64,000 nucleotides of DNA, taken from Spirosoma telluris. Its GTDB lineage: Bacteria; Bacteroidota; Bacteroidia; Cytophagales; Spirosomataceae. The stretch spans positions 5,385,001 through 5,449,000 of the forward strand of contig QLII01000001.1 of NCBI GenBank assembly GCA_003259005.1, written 5' to 3'. This document shows positions 43,633 to 51,412 of this stretch, piece after piece. The translations under genes and the position numbers were made by a program. Numbering within the stretch: position 1 is the stretch's first letter; the number at the start of each line of letters is the position of its first letter. Below the pieces are notes generated by a model that saw only the letters and a list, made by a program, of their open reading frames with translations, was not told the origin of the DNA and did no database searches.

Positions 43633-45228
43633 TTAAAAATGATAATCAACGCCAAAACTCATACCCGCTGAAGTCGGATGACTCTGCACTTGTGAATCAG
43701 ACTGAGTGCCCAAACCTAACGATGGCTGATAAATACCTGCTAGCGAGGCAGACCACTGCTGGGTGGGCCGATACCGTAATCTGGCTCCCATAGCAGCTGC
43801 GAAAGAAACAGGCCGATATACCCCATCTTTTGCTGTAATTACTACCTCATTGCCAACCGTATTGCGCACGAAAATATTGGTTATCAGACCACCCAGCAAG
43901 GCCAGGCCAAGCCGTTTGCGAGGCCGTAGCTGATAGCCCACCTGAAGAGGGATCTGTGCGTACTGATAATCGTTCGTCAGCGACTGCCGTGTCGAATTTG
44001 CATAGCTGGCCTGATAGACGACGTTGTTGGCAATGTTATTATAACTTGCCTGAGGAGCTGCTGCCATCAAATCGCCACTGCGTATACTGCTTTTTAAGGC
44101 ATCAACATAGAGGGTGCCCGACGTTGTGTTTTTGCCTGCGAAGGCTACCAGCGAAGCCGGTGGCAACTGAGCCGGCGTTTCAACCGTTGAGCGACCAGAC
44201 AAATACCCAACTCCCGATTCAATGGACCAGTGCTCGGTCAATTGAACACCGGCACCCGCCTGATAGGCTACAGAAAAATTAGCCCGGCTACTAACCGATG
44301 AGCTAGCCTGACTAATTTTTGCGGCATCCAGACTGGCGTATGTATTCGTATAAACTGCGGCCGTTTGTAAGGAGATCATTGGGTTGAAAGCACCCGGCAT
44401 AACACTGGCCGAAGCCCAAACATCGTGCGTTTTCTGTTTCGATTTGAGGACTTCTGGCTTTAACGGTAATTCTGATGGACGGAACCAGACAATACGATGA
44501 ATCTGGCCCAGCTTGCGGAAATGCAATGATTTACCTGGAAGTGGTTCAAAGCTGACTGCATTTACTGGCGATGACGCCATTTTAGACGATACCGAATGCG
44601 CAAAGGCAAATGAACTAGCGGTACTAGTATTAGCTGATGCCGATGACTCATTCGTGGCAACCGAAGTGCCTAATGATCGACTAAACGACATTGTCCTCAT
44701 TCGGTTGCCTGGTTCATTCAGATTTTGCGCAACTGCCGTTGTCAATTGTGCTAATTTACTGGCCGATTGGTCTGTTATTGACGGAGTTACTGACGCATGT
44801 TGAGAGTTGCCCCGCGCTTTCGCAGAAGGCTGACCAGATTTCTCGATTGATGCAACAACGGGTGAAGATTTTGTAACTGATTGATCTATAGGTTTATTCG
44901 CCACAACTGGAGCAAGCGGTTTTACGGCTTCAGGCTCAGTTGGTTTAGACTGTTGGGCAATAGAACTATGTTGTTGACTAGACAATTGGGCCGAACCTGC
45001 CCACCACCCAATCAGCAGTAGGGTAACGGCAGCCGCAATCCCCATGCCCCAGGCAACTGGTTTTGACGAAATCAGCCCCAATCCCCAAAGTGGTATTATT
45101 TTCGTGTCGTTTGATTGATCCAACCGACGTTCGATAGAATTCCACACCCGAGGTGGAGGTGTCTCGGCGGCTTCATCGAATGCCTTCCGCCAGAAATCGT
45201 CCGGTATATTTTTATCTAATTCATCCAT
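43633..45228 (-). CDS. Putative anti-sigma factor fused to outer-membrane beta-barrel domain
   Basis: 531 residues. Short cytoplasmic N-terminus (MDELDKNIPDDFWRKAF...PPPRVWNSIERRL) typical of anti-sigma factors co-encoded with ECF sigmas in this phylum, one transmembrane segment at about 57-80 (PVAWGMGIAAAVTLLLIGWW), a Ser/Thr/Gln-rich linker of about 180 residues, then a C-terminal domain whose repeats (TEHWSIESGVGYLSGRS, QIPLQVGYQLRPRKRLGLALLGGL, QWSASLAGIYQPS) look like an outer-membrane barrel. Sigma and this gene are 12 bases apart. The combination of inner-membrane anchor and barrel in one chain is odd and is commented on in the findings. Confidence 0.7.
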   Translation of the reverse strand: MDELDKNIPDDFWRKAFDEAAETPPPRVWNSIERRLDQSNDTKIIPLWGLGLISSKPVAWGMGIAAAVTLLLIGWWAGSAQLSSQQHSSIAQQSKPTEPEAVKPLAPVVANKPIDQSVTKSSPVVASIEKSGQPSAKARGNSQHASVTPSITDQSASKLAQLTTAVAQNLNEPGNRMRTMSFSRSLGTSVATNESSASANTSTASSFAFAHSVSSKMASSPVNAVSFEPLPGKSLHFRKLGQIHRIVWFRPSELPLKPEVLKSKQKTHDVWASASVMPGAFNPMISLQTAAVYTNTYASLDAAKISQASSSVSSRANFSVAYQAGAGVQLTEHWSIESGVGYLSGRSTVETPAQLPPASLVAFAGKNTTSGTLYVDALKSSIRSGDLMAAAPQASYNNIANNVVYQASYANSTRQSLTNDYQYAQIPLQVGYQLRPRKRLGLALLGGLITNIFVRNTVGNEVVITAKDGVYRPVSFAAAMGARLRYRPTQQWSASLAGIYQPSLGLGTQSDSQVQSHPTSAGMSFGVDYHF

Positions 45229-45240
45229 CTTCGTTATTCT

Positions 45241-45807
45241 TCACGGGCGCCCTTCGGCAGGGTACCCATCGGCAAATCGGTTATCTGATTGTAGTTTCTG
45301 TTGCAGTAGACCTCTGGCGCGGGCGTATTGTGATTTAGACGTTCCTTCGGCAATGTCGAGCATCTCGGCAATTTCGGGGTGGTTATAGCCTTCAATCGCA
45401 TATAAATTAAATACCGTACGACAACCGGGTGGTAGCTCCTGAATCAGTTGCAGCAAGTACTTATAATTCAACGCAGGTAAACTTTCGTCGGCCTGCGGTA
45501 ATACGGGCGCTAGTTCCTGCACATCGCTGGTGTGTTCCCACGGTTTCTGTTTTCGCAAAAACTTCAACGCCGTATTAATGACAATACGTTTTAGCCACGC
45601 TTCCAACGGACATTCGAACCGAAACGAGTCGATATGCTGATAAATCTTCACAAATGCATCTTGCAACACGTCCTCGGCCTCGTCAGGATCTTTTACATAT
45701 CGTTTGCAAACGACAAAGAGCTTCCCGGCAAACCGCTCATAGAGCTGTCGCTGCACAATCCGGTCCTGCCGTCGGCATCCTTCAACTAATTCGTATTCAT
45801 CCTGCAT
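45241..45807 (-). CDS. ECF (sigma-70 family) RNA polymerase sigma factor
   Basis: 188 residues with region 2 (GKLFVVCKRYVKDPDEAEDVLQDAFVKIYQHIDSF) and region 4 helix-turn-helix (YNHPEIAEMLDIAEGTSKSQYARARGLLQQKL). It should direct transcription of a small set of genes, probably this cluster itself, when released from the membrane protein encoded next. First gene of a minus-strand set of six that ends near 40944. The initiator ATG is at 45807; a 160-base spacer separates it from the divergent epimerase gene. Confidence 0.93.
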   Translation of the reverse strand: MQDEYELVEGCRRQDRIVQRQLYERFAGKLFVVCKRYVKDPDEAEDVLQDAFVKIYQHIDSFRFECPLEAWLKRIVINTALKFLRKQKPWEHTSDVQELAPVLPQADESLPALNYKYLLQLIQELPPGCRTVFNLYAIEGYNHPEIAEMLDIAEGTSKSQYARARGLLQQKLQSDNRFADGYPAEGRP

Positions 45808-45934
45808 AGCAACGTTGACAACCCTATGACCTCAATCACGAACAAACCGTTGGAAGCTCGCGTAAAAATTTCTGCTTTCTTACTACAATTATATACCTTC
45901 TACGATAATTAATGCCGTATGTTTTTTAGATACG

Positions 45935-45942
45935 TATCTTTG
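45935..45942 (+). promoter_or_regulatory. TAnnTTTG promoter motif for the sugar epimerase gene
   Basis: TATCTTTG lies 27 bases upstream of ATG 45970, inside a longer open frame, which argues against any start further upstream. Confidence 0.55.
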
Positions 45943-45969
45943 GCCCAATCCCTTACCAAATCAAAACGT

Positions 45970-46827
45970 ATGAATCGTCGTGATACATTGCGTTATTCGC
46001 TGGCTGTTGGGCTGTCTACTTTAGTAGATCCGTCCTTTGCTAACCCATTTGCCGCTAAACCTCGTTTCAAAATTGGTGCCTGCGACTGGTCAATTGGCCC
46101 GGCTGGCGACATTAATACATTTAAAATAGCCAAACAAATTGGGCTCGATGGTGTACAGCTTAGTTTGAATACCAAAGCTGATCATGAGCACCTTCGCCGA
46201 CCCGAAACGCAACGTGCCTTTAAGGAGGCCTCCCAAAAAGCAGGCATTGCTATTGGTGGCCTGGCTATCGGCTTACTGAACGAAATACCGTACAAGTCAG
46301 ATGCACGAACCGAGCAGTGGGTGCAGGATAGTGTGGATGTCGCTCACGCACTAGGAGTAAAAAATGTGTTACTGGCTTTTTTTAGTAATAATGATTTGCG
46401 AAATGATCCCAAAGGTACTCAAGTTGTTATTGATCGATTGAAAGCCGTTGCTCCAAAAGCCGAAAAGGCGGGTGTCGTTTTAGGGATTGAATCGTGGTTG
46501 TCGGCAGCTGAACATATGGCTATTCTGGATGCAGTGGGTTCTTCGGCGGTGCAGGTTTATTACGACGTCTGCAACTCATCTGTTATGGGTTACCCTATCT
46601 TTGACGAAATTCGTACCCTTGGCAAAGCCCGAATCTGCGAAATTCATCTAAAAGAAAATGATCATCTATTAGGCCAGGGCATTGTCGATTTATCTAAAGT
46701 TCGGCAGGCAATAGACGATATTGGCTACACCGGCTGGTTGCAGATTGAGGGAGCCATACCCAAAGGCAAGCCGATGCTGGAAAGTTACACAGAAAATAAT
46801 AAGACGGTTCGATCGCTGTTTATATGA
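45970..46827 (+). CDS. Sugar phosphate isomerase/epimerase (TIM barrel), Tat signal
   Basis: 285 residues. An N-terminal MNRRDTLRYSLAVGLSTL has the Arg-Arg pair of a twin-arginine leader. The AP-endonuclease-2-like TIM barrel follows: FKIGACDWSIGP, LDGVQLSLNTK, GIESWLSAAEHM, YYDVCNSSVMGYP, CEIHLKENDHLLGQGIVD with metal-ligand-type His/Asp/Glu, and LQIEGAIPK. Sugar epimerases of this kind work in carbohydrate catabolism. Its TGA overlaps the ATG of the next gene (46824), so the two are translationally coupled. Confidence 0.85.
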   Translation: MNRRDTLRYSLAVGLSTLVDPSFANPFAAKPRFKIGACDWSIGPAGDINTFKIAKQIGLDGVQLSLNTKADHEHLRRPETQRAFKEASQKAGIAIGGLAIGLLNEIPYKSDARTEQWVQDSVDVAHALGVKNVLLAFFSNNDLRNDPKGTQVVIDRLKAVAPKAEKAGVVLGIESWLSAAEHMAILDAVGSSAVQVYYDVCNSSVMGYPIFDEIRTLGKARICEIHLKENDHLLGQGIVDLSKVRQAIDDIGYTGWLQIEGAIPKGKPMLESYTENNKTVRSLFI

Positions 46828-49800
46828 AAAGAATTTTTTCGCTGAACCCCTTCGTGCTCACAACGGTTGGGTTTGTCTATCTGGCAGGTCAAACGTTTCA
46901 GTCAGATCCACAGCATGTTCTATCTCGCGGGTTTGAGTCGGTGCCGAATCGCAAGGCTATAGCTATGGCCGATTCGAATACGCTTTACCTGCCCGACGAT
47001 CTGGAAGCTACCCTTTGGGCCGAAGCGCCAATGTTCTATAATCCAACCAATATGGACATCGATGCCAAAGGTCGGGTTTGGATTACGGAGGCCGTCAACT
47101 ACCGGAAATTTAATAATAAACCGGAAAGCCGACTCGATCATCCAGAAGGCGAGCGGATTATGATCCTGGAAGATACGAATGGGGATGGCAAGGCCGACGA
47201 CAGCAAAGTCTTTGTAACAGACCCCGATTTGGTATCGCCCCTCGGCATTGCGGTCATTGGCAACCGGGTCATCGTCTCCTGCTCGCCCAATCTGGTTATC
47301 TATACCGACGAGAATGGCGACGATAAAGCCGATAAAAAAGAAATTATGCTGACGGGCTTCGGTGGATTAGATCATGACCATGCACTGCATGCTGTGGTTG
47401 CCGGGCCCGATGGAAAGTATTATTTCAACACCGGGAATGCTGGCCCCCACGTGGTTACTGACATTGACGGCTGGACACTTCGGTCGGGAAGTTTGTATGT
47501 TGGCGGAACGCCTTATAATAAACAGAATCATGGCAGTCAGGTGAGCGACGATGGTCGGATCTGGACGGGAGGGATGGCTTTGCGGATCAATCCAGATGGT
47601 TCTGGCCTGAAAGTAATGGCCCATAACTTTCGGAATAATTACGAAACGGCGCTGGACTCGTATGGCAACATGTGGCAAAATGACAATGATGACCAGGTGG
47701 TTGCCTGTCGTACCAGCTGGCTCATGGAAGGGGCAAACGCGGGTTATTTCAGTAGCGATGGAACCCGCTACTGGCAGGGTGACCAACGGCCCGGACAGCC
47801 AATTCCAACAGCCCATTGGCATCAGGAAGATCCGGGCGTGATGCCCTCAGGAGATATTACGGGTGCTGGTTCACCCACGGGCATGGTTATGTATGAAGGC
47901 GATGAACTTGGGCTACAGTATCGGGGCATGTTGCTAAGTGCCGAAGCTGGACGCAATGTGATTTTTGGTTACAAGCCAGAACCCATGGGAGCGGGTTACC
48001 GCCTGCCACGAACCGATTTTATCAGCTCATTTCCTGAAGTAGACCCCAACTACAAATGGGACGCGGTGACCAACGATACCCGAAAATGGTTTCGCCCCAG
48101 CGACATTGCCGTTGGAACAGATGGCGCTCTTTATATTGCCGATTGGTATGACCCGATTGTGGGTGGGCATCAGATGCAGGACCATAAAGGCTACGGTCGG
48201 ATTTATCGCGTTACGCCCAAAGGCAAGAAGTTGAAAGCGCCTAAAATAGACCTTCGTACCACGCAAGGTCAAATTGCCGCTCTTCTGAACCCTGCCGTAA
48301 ATGTCAGAATGCAGGGTTTTGACGCCTTACGCGAACAGGGCGAAAAGGTTATAGAACCCGTTATGGCTCTACTTTCTTCGCCTAATCAGTTTCATCGGGC
48401 GCGGGCTATTTTCCTGCTGGCTCAACTTGGTGCTGAAGGTCAGTTTGAAGTCGAGCGTCTCCTGAAAGCCGTTGATGCTCCAGTTCGCATTGCGGCACTT
48501 CGAGCCCTACGGAGCATTACGCCCGAAAATTCAAAATCCAATCCTGCACTTACGGCTTCTCAAAAGGCGTTACTACCACTCTTGGGTAATCTGGCGACAG
48601 ATCGAAGCGCGGCTGTTCGGCGGGAAGTGGCCATTGCGCTGCGTGATGTTCCCTACGATGAGTGCCGCTTTATGCTGATGAATTTAGTGAAAGGCTATGA
48701 TGGTCAGGATCGTTGGTATTTAGATGCATTGGGGAAAGCTGCTGATGGCAAAGAAGAAGCCCTGTTTTTCAATCTGCGCCAGACCATGCCCGAAAACCCT
48801 ATCGAATGGGATCAGAAAACGGCTGATCTTGTTTGGGAGCTACATCCGCCATCGGCTGTAACTATGCTGAAAAAGCGGGCTGATGCGCCGTCCCTTACAG
48901 CCGATGCCCGCAAGCAGGCTATCGTTACGCTAGGGTTTATTAAAAGTGAAGCGGCTGCTAAGGCAATGGTTGAGCTTTCGAAGTCTGCTGATAAAGAGGT
49001 GGGCGATCAGGCAAGGTATTGGCTGGGCTTCCGACGAGGTAACGACTGGGCTAAGTTCCTGAATTGGGAAGAGGTGATGCCTACTAAGGTGTCGGATGAA
49101 GAGCAGAAAATGCTGGCGAGTCGGCAGGTGCTGCTGGATGAATACAAGACGGATGCCGAAAAGCGGAAAGTCGCCTTAGAAATGGCACGCGATCCCGAAG
49201 GTGGTAAAATCCTGGTAGGGCTGGCAGCCGACAAAAAGCTGTCGGAGAAACTAATGAAGGCCGTGTCACCAACACTTCTGAAAAATCCCGACCCGGCCGT
49301 TCGGACAATGGCAAAAGAATACTTTTCGACGAAGCCCGAGGTTGCAGTAGTAAAAGAGCCTGCCCCTGTTGAAACAACGCCGATGCAGGCCGCTCCTCCA
49401 ACACCAACTTCGCCAACTCCTGTTGCGCTGGCTACTGCTACTAGCTCGGACCCTGAAATTGCCCAGGTCGCTATGTTAACGGGCGATGACCGAACGGGCC
49501 TGACTGTTTTCAAAGCCAACTGCGCCACCTGTCATCGACATGGCCAACTAGGGGCTGATGTTGGTCCTGAATTGACGCAGATTCATCAGAAATTTGATAA
49601 AAACGGCTTGCTGGATGCCATCATTCATCCGAATGCAGGCATTGCCTTCGGCTATGAGCCCTGGTTAATTACAACGAAGAAAGGGAATACCTACTACGGT
49701 TTTCTAGTAAGCGATAACGAGCAGGCGGTGGTTATTAAAGGAATCAAAGGTCCGAAATACACAATTCCAGCCGACGCGATTTTCTCGCGGAGACAGTACA

Positions 49801-49886
49801 AAACCAGTCTTATGCCTGATCCTACTGCGATGGGCTTATCCAATCAGCAACTGGCTGATTTAACGGCATTCTTGCTGAAACAATAA
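46824..49886 (+). CDS. PVC-type membrane-bound dehydrogenase with HEAT repeats and cytochrome c domain
   Basis: 1020 residues, exported (hydrophobic leader in the first 27 residues). A six-bladed sorbosone/glucose-dehydrogenase-like propeller (about 60-440; MFYNPTNMDIDAKGRVWITE, GIAVIGNRVIVSC, LYIADWYDPIVGGHQ) is followed by HEAT-like helical repeats (about 450-830), a Pro-rich linker (840-880) and a C-terminal c-type cytochrome with haem motif CATCH (C-A-T-C-H near 907) and a possible Met ligand downstream. Family members may oxidise sugars and pass electrons to the chain. Partner of the upstream epimerase through an overlapping start. Confidence 0.88.
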   Translation: MKRIFSLNPFVLTTVGFVYLAGQTFQSDPQHVLSRGFESVPNRKAIAMADSNTLYLPDDLEATLWAEAPMFYNPTNMDIDAKGRVWITEAVNYRKFNNKPESRLDHPEGERIMILEDTNGDGKADDSKVFVTDPDLVSPLGIAVIGNRVIVSCSPNLVIYTDENGDDKADKKEIMLTGFGGLDHDHALHAVVAGPDGKYYFNTGNAGPHVVTDIDGWTLRSGSLYVGGTPYNKQNHGSQVSDDGRIWTGGMALRINPDGSGLKVMAHNFRNNYETALDSYGNMWQNDNDDQVVACRTSWLMEGANAGYFSSDGTRYWQGDQRPGQPIPTAHWHQEDPGVMPSGDITGAGSPTGMVMYEGDELGLQYRGMLLSAEAGRNVIFGYKPEPMGAGYRLPRTDFISSFPEVDPNYKWDAVTNDTRKWFRPSDIAVGTDGALYIADWYDPIVGGHQMQDHKGYGRIYRVTPKGKKLKAPKIDLRTTQGQIAALLNPAVNVRMQGFDALREQGEKVIEPVMALLSSPNQFHRARAIFLLAQLGAEGQFEVERLLKAVDAPVRIAALRALRSITPENSKSNPALTASQKALLPLLGNLATDRSAAVRREVAIALRDVPYDECRFMLMNLVKGYDGQDRWYLDALGKAADGKEEALFFNLRQTMPENPIEWDQKTADLVWELHPPSAVTMLKKRADAPSLTADARKQAIVTLGFIKSEAAAKAMVELSKSADKEVGDQARYWLGFRRGNDWAKFLNWEEVMPTKVSDEEQKMLASRQVLLDEYKTDAEKRKVALEMARDPEGGKILVGLAADKKLSEKLMKAVSPTLLKNPDPAVRTMAKEYFSTKPEVAVVKEPAPVETTPMQAAPPTPTSPTPVALATATSSDPEIAQVAMLTGDDRTGLTVFKANCATCHRHGQLGADVGPELTQIHQKFDKNGLLDAIIHPNAGIAFGYEPWLITTKKGNTYYGFLVSDNEQAVVIKGIKGPKYTIPADAIFSRRQYKTSLMPDPTAMGLSNQQLADLTAFLLKQ

Positions 49887-49890
49887 AAAG

Positions 49891-49968
49891 TTTAACCACA
49901 GAGGCACGGCGAACACAGAGTTTAAAAGACTAATTTATCTCTGTGTTCGCCGTGCCTCTGTGGTTAAA
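49891..49968. repeat. 30-bp perfect inverted repeat (CACAGAG family), possible terminator
   Basis: TTTAACCACAGAGGCACGGC (from 49891) pairs exactly over 30 bases with 49939-49968; the loop is 18 bases. It separates the convergent dehydrogenase and cyclophilin genes. Confidence 0.85.
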
Positions 49969-49970
49969 AA

Positions 49971-50555
49971 TTAATCCTTAACCATATAACCCAGCTTTTT
50001 CAATTCTGCTGCGCTTAAATTGAGTACGTTCACATCTAGTTTTATTGGCGATAGGGGTGTGTCGGTAGAATCTGTTTTAACGGCAACAATCGCGTCGATA
50101 ACGTCCATGCCTTTGAACACCTGCCCAAATACGGTGAACTTGTCATCGAGCCGATGTTCGCCTTTTTTGTTCTGTACAATATAGAATTGACAACCTGCCG
50201 ATAGCATTTGGGGGTTGTTATCGCGCCCTGCGCCTACCGCTCCGTAGATGTGCCGGATCGTTGGCCTGAACTCAGGTTTTAGAAGATAGGGAGAATCCGC
50301 AAAACCCGCTGGCGTATCGGGGCAACCACCCTGTGCGACAAAGTTGTTGATAACCCGATTGAAGGTAAGCGTATCCCAATAGCCCTGATTAGCCAGTTTC
50401 ATGAAGCTCGCTTTGTGATTTGGCGTTTCATCGTAGAGCCAGAAAAGCACTTCCCCTTTATTGGTTTTAATCTGCCCAATTGGGTAGGTTTTTTCGGGTT
50501 TGGGCGGGCTACACAGCGTAAAAAGGTAAACAATGAGTAGTAAGACGTTTGGCAT
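49971..50555 (-). CDS. Secreted peptidyl-prolyl cis-trans isomerase (cyclophilin type)
   Basis: 194 residues. Signal peptide MPNVLLLIVYLFTLCS, then the cyclophilin domain: GEVLFWLYDETPNHKASFMKLANQGYWDTLTFNRVINNFVAQGGCPD, with catalytic Arg in FNRV, and YIVQNKKGEHRLDDKFTVFGQVFKGMDVIDAI. It would help proline isomerisation during folding in the periplasm. An approximately Cys-containing lipobox (FTLC) makes a lipoprotein possible. Confidence 0.88.
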   Translation of the reverse strand: MPNVLLLIVYLFTLCSPPKPEKTYPIGQIKTNKGEVLFWLYDETPNHKASFMKLANQGYWDTLTFNRVINNFVAQGGCPDTPAGFADSPYLLKPEFRPTIRHIYGAVGAGRDNNPQMLSAGCQFYIVQNKKGEHRLDDKFTVFGQVFKGMDVIDAIVAVKTDSTDTPLSPIKLDVNVLNLSAAELKKLGYMVKD

Positions 50556-50584
50556 TGTGTTGACGTGATGTGCAGTATGAAAAT

Positions 50585-50806
50585 TTAGGATGACATATGC
50601 TCTGTAAAAAATAAGCTCAGGCTTAAATGCAGTTCTTTCAGTAACTGTGTTCGGCGGCTCTCATATTGTTTGAGCGATAAAGCCAGTAATGCGTCTGACG
50701 GATGCTTTGCCTGCATCTGGCGGTGTTTATCAAGCAAACTATTTAATTCGCTAAGTTCAGCTACTAAAGTATCAGGTTGACGAGGTTCTTGCATCGTAGT
50801 CAGCAT
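50585..50806 (-). CDS. Small hypothetical protein, partner of the upstream nucleotidyltransferase-like gene
   Basis: About 73 residues starting MLTTMQEPRQPDTLVAELSE, mostly helical (ELNSLLDKHRQMQAKHPSDALLALSLKQYESRRTQLLKELHLSLS). Its start lies inside the last 35 bases of the preceding gene, so translation is coupled. No family recognised. The small, helical, overlapping partner is reminiscent of antitoxin or toxin pairs, but there is no direct evidence. Confidence 0.45.
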   Translation of the reverse strand: MLTTMQEPRQPDTLVAELSELNSLLDKHRQMQAKHPSDALLALSLKQYESRRTQLLKELHLSLSLFFTEHMSS

Positions 50807-51275
50807 CAATCAGTTCAACAATACCACGAGGGTTATCTTGCCTATCCTTCATTAAAAAAGCTTGCCAATAATTTATTGAGGGCAGTGTAATTGCTTCATA
50901 TCGCTCATCAGTTGATGGATAAATAGCAATCAAATGGCCATCAACAAAATATGTATCGCGGGAACCACCGATTAATAAGTAAGGTATCAACAAGTCAATA
51001 GACTTTTCCCGGCTTTCGTTGAATACAATCAAATTTACACAATCTACGTCATTAGGATCTACTTTGGAGCTAATAAAACTCCCGCCAAGCCATTGATGAA
51101 TCGACTGATCCAGAATATAAGTTAGATCGTTAATGTAGGCTAAAAAATGATTGTAAAGAACTGGGCGAGTAGTTGATTGAGGAAAATCGCTAACAAAGTG
51201 ATTGAAAACGTCGGTTAATCTTAGGCTTATAAGCGAGTAGGGGGTTAAATTCCCATTGTAGTCGAAAGAGATCAT
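50772..51275 (-). CDS. Nucleotidyltransferase-like protein (DUF6932 type), 167 aa
   Basis: Visible motif HQWLGGSFISSKVDPNDVDCVNLIVF, which follows the pattern GSF(x)n-D-V-D of minimal nucleotidyltransferases and the DUF6932 family, where the two aspartates bind metal. A hydrophobic stretch (LLIPYLLIGG) and a C-terminal QAFLMKDRQDNPRGIVELI motif follow. DUF6932 proteins are suspected toxin-type nucleotidyltransferases, but this is from memory of the motif only. ATG 51275 is chosen; the TTG at 51281 is less likely. It overlaps a downstream small gene. Confidence 0.6.
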   Translation of the reverse strand: MISFDYNGNLTPYSLISLRLTDVFNHFVSDFPQSTTRPVLYNHFLAYINDLTYILDQSIHQWLGGSFISSKVDPNDVDCVNLIVFNESREKSIDLLIPYLLIGGSRDTYFVDGHLIAIYPSTDERYEAITLPSINYWQAFLMKDRQDNPRGIVELIDADYDARTSST

Positions 51276-51412
51276 AACCAAATGTAGAGAGAAACGTATA
51301 CTTAACCATTGCTTGATTAAACCCTTTCTCCTAAACCAGAGTCATAGTGACAGGCGTTGTGGAAAACAGCTTTTTGTTCATCTATCCCAACAATCGATTT
51401 CCGGTATAAATT

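Noticed and set aside
47448..47453. CACGTG hexamer as possible third parS
   Set aside because: Flanks (CCC and GTT) do not match the parS arms; coding sequence.
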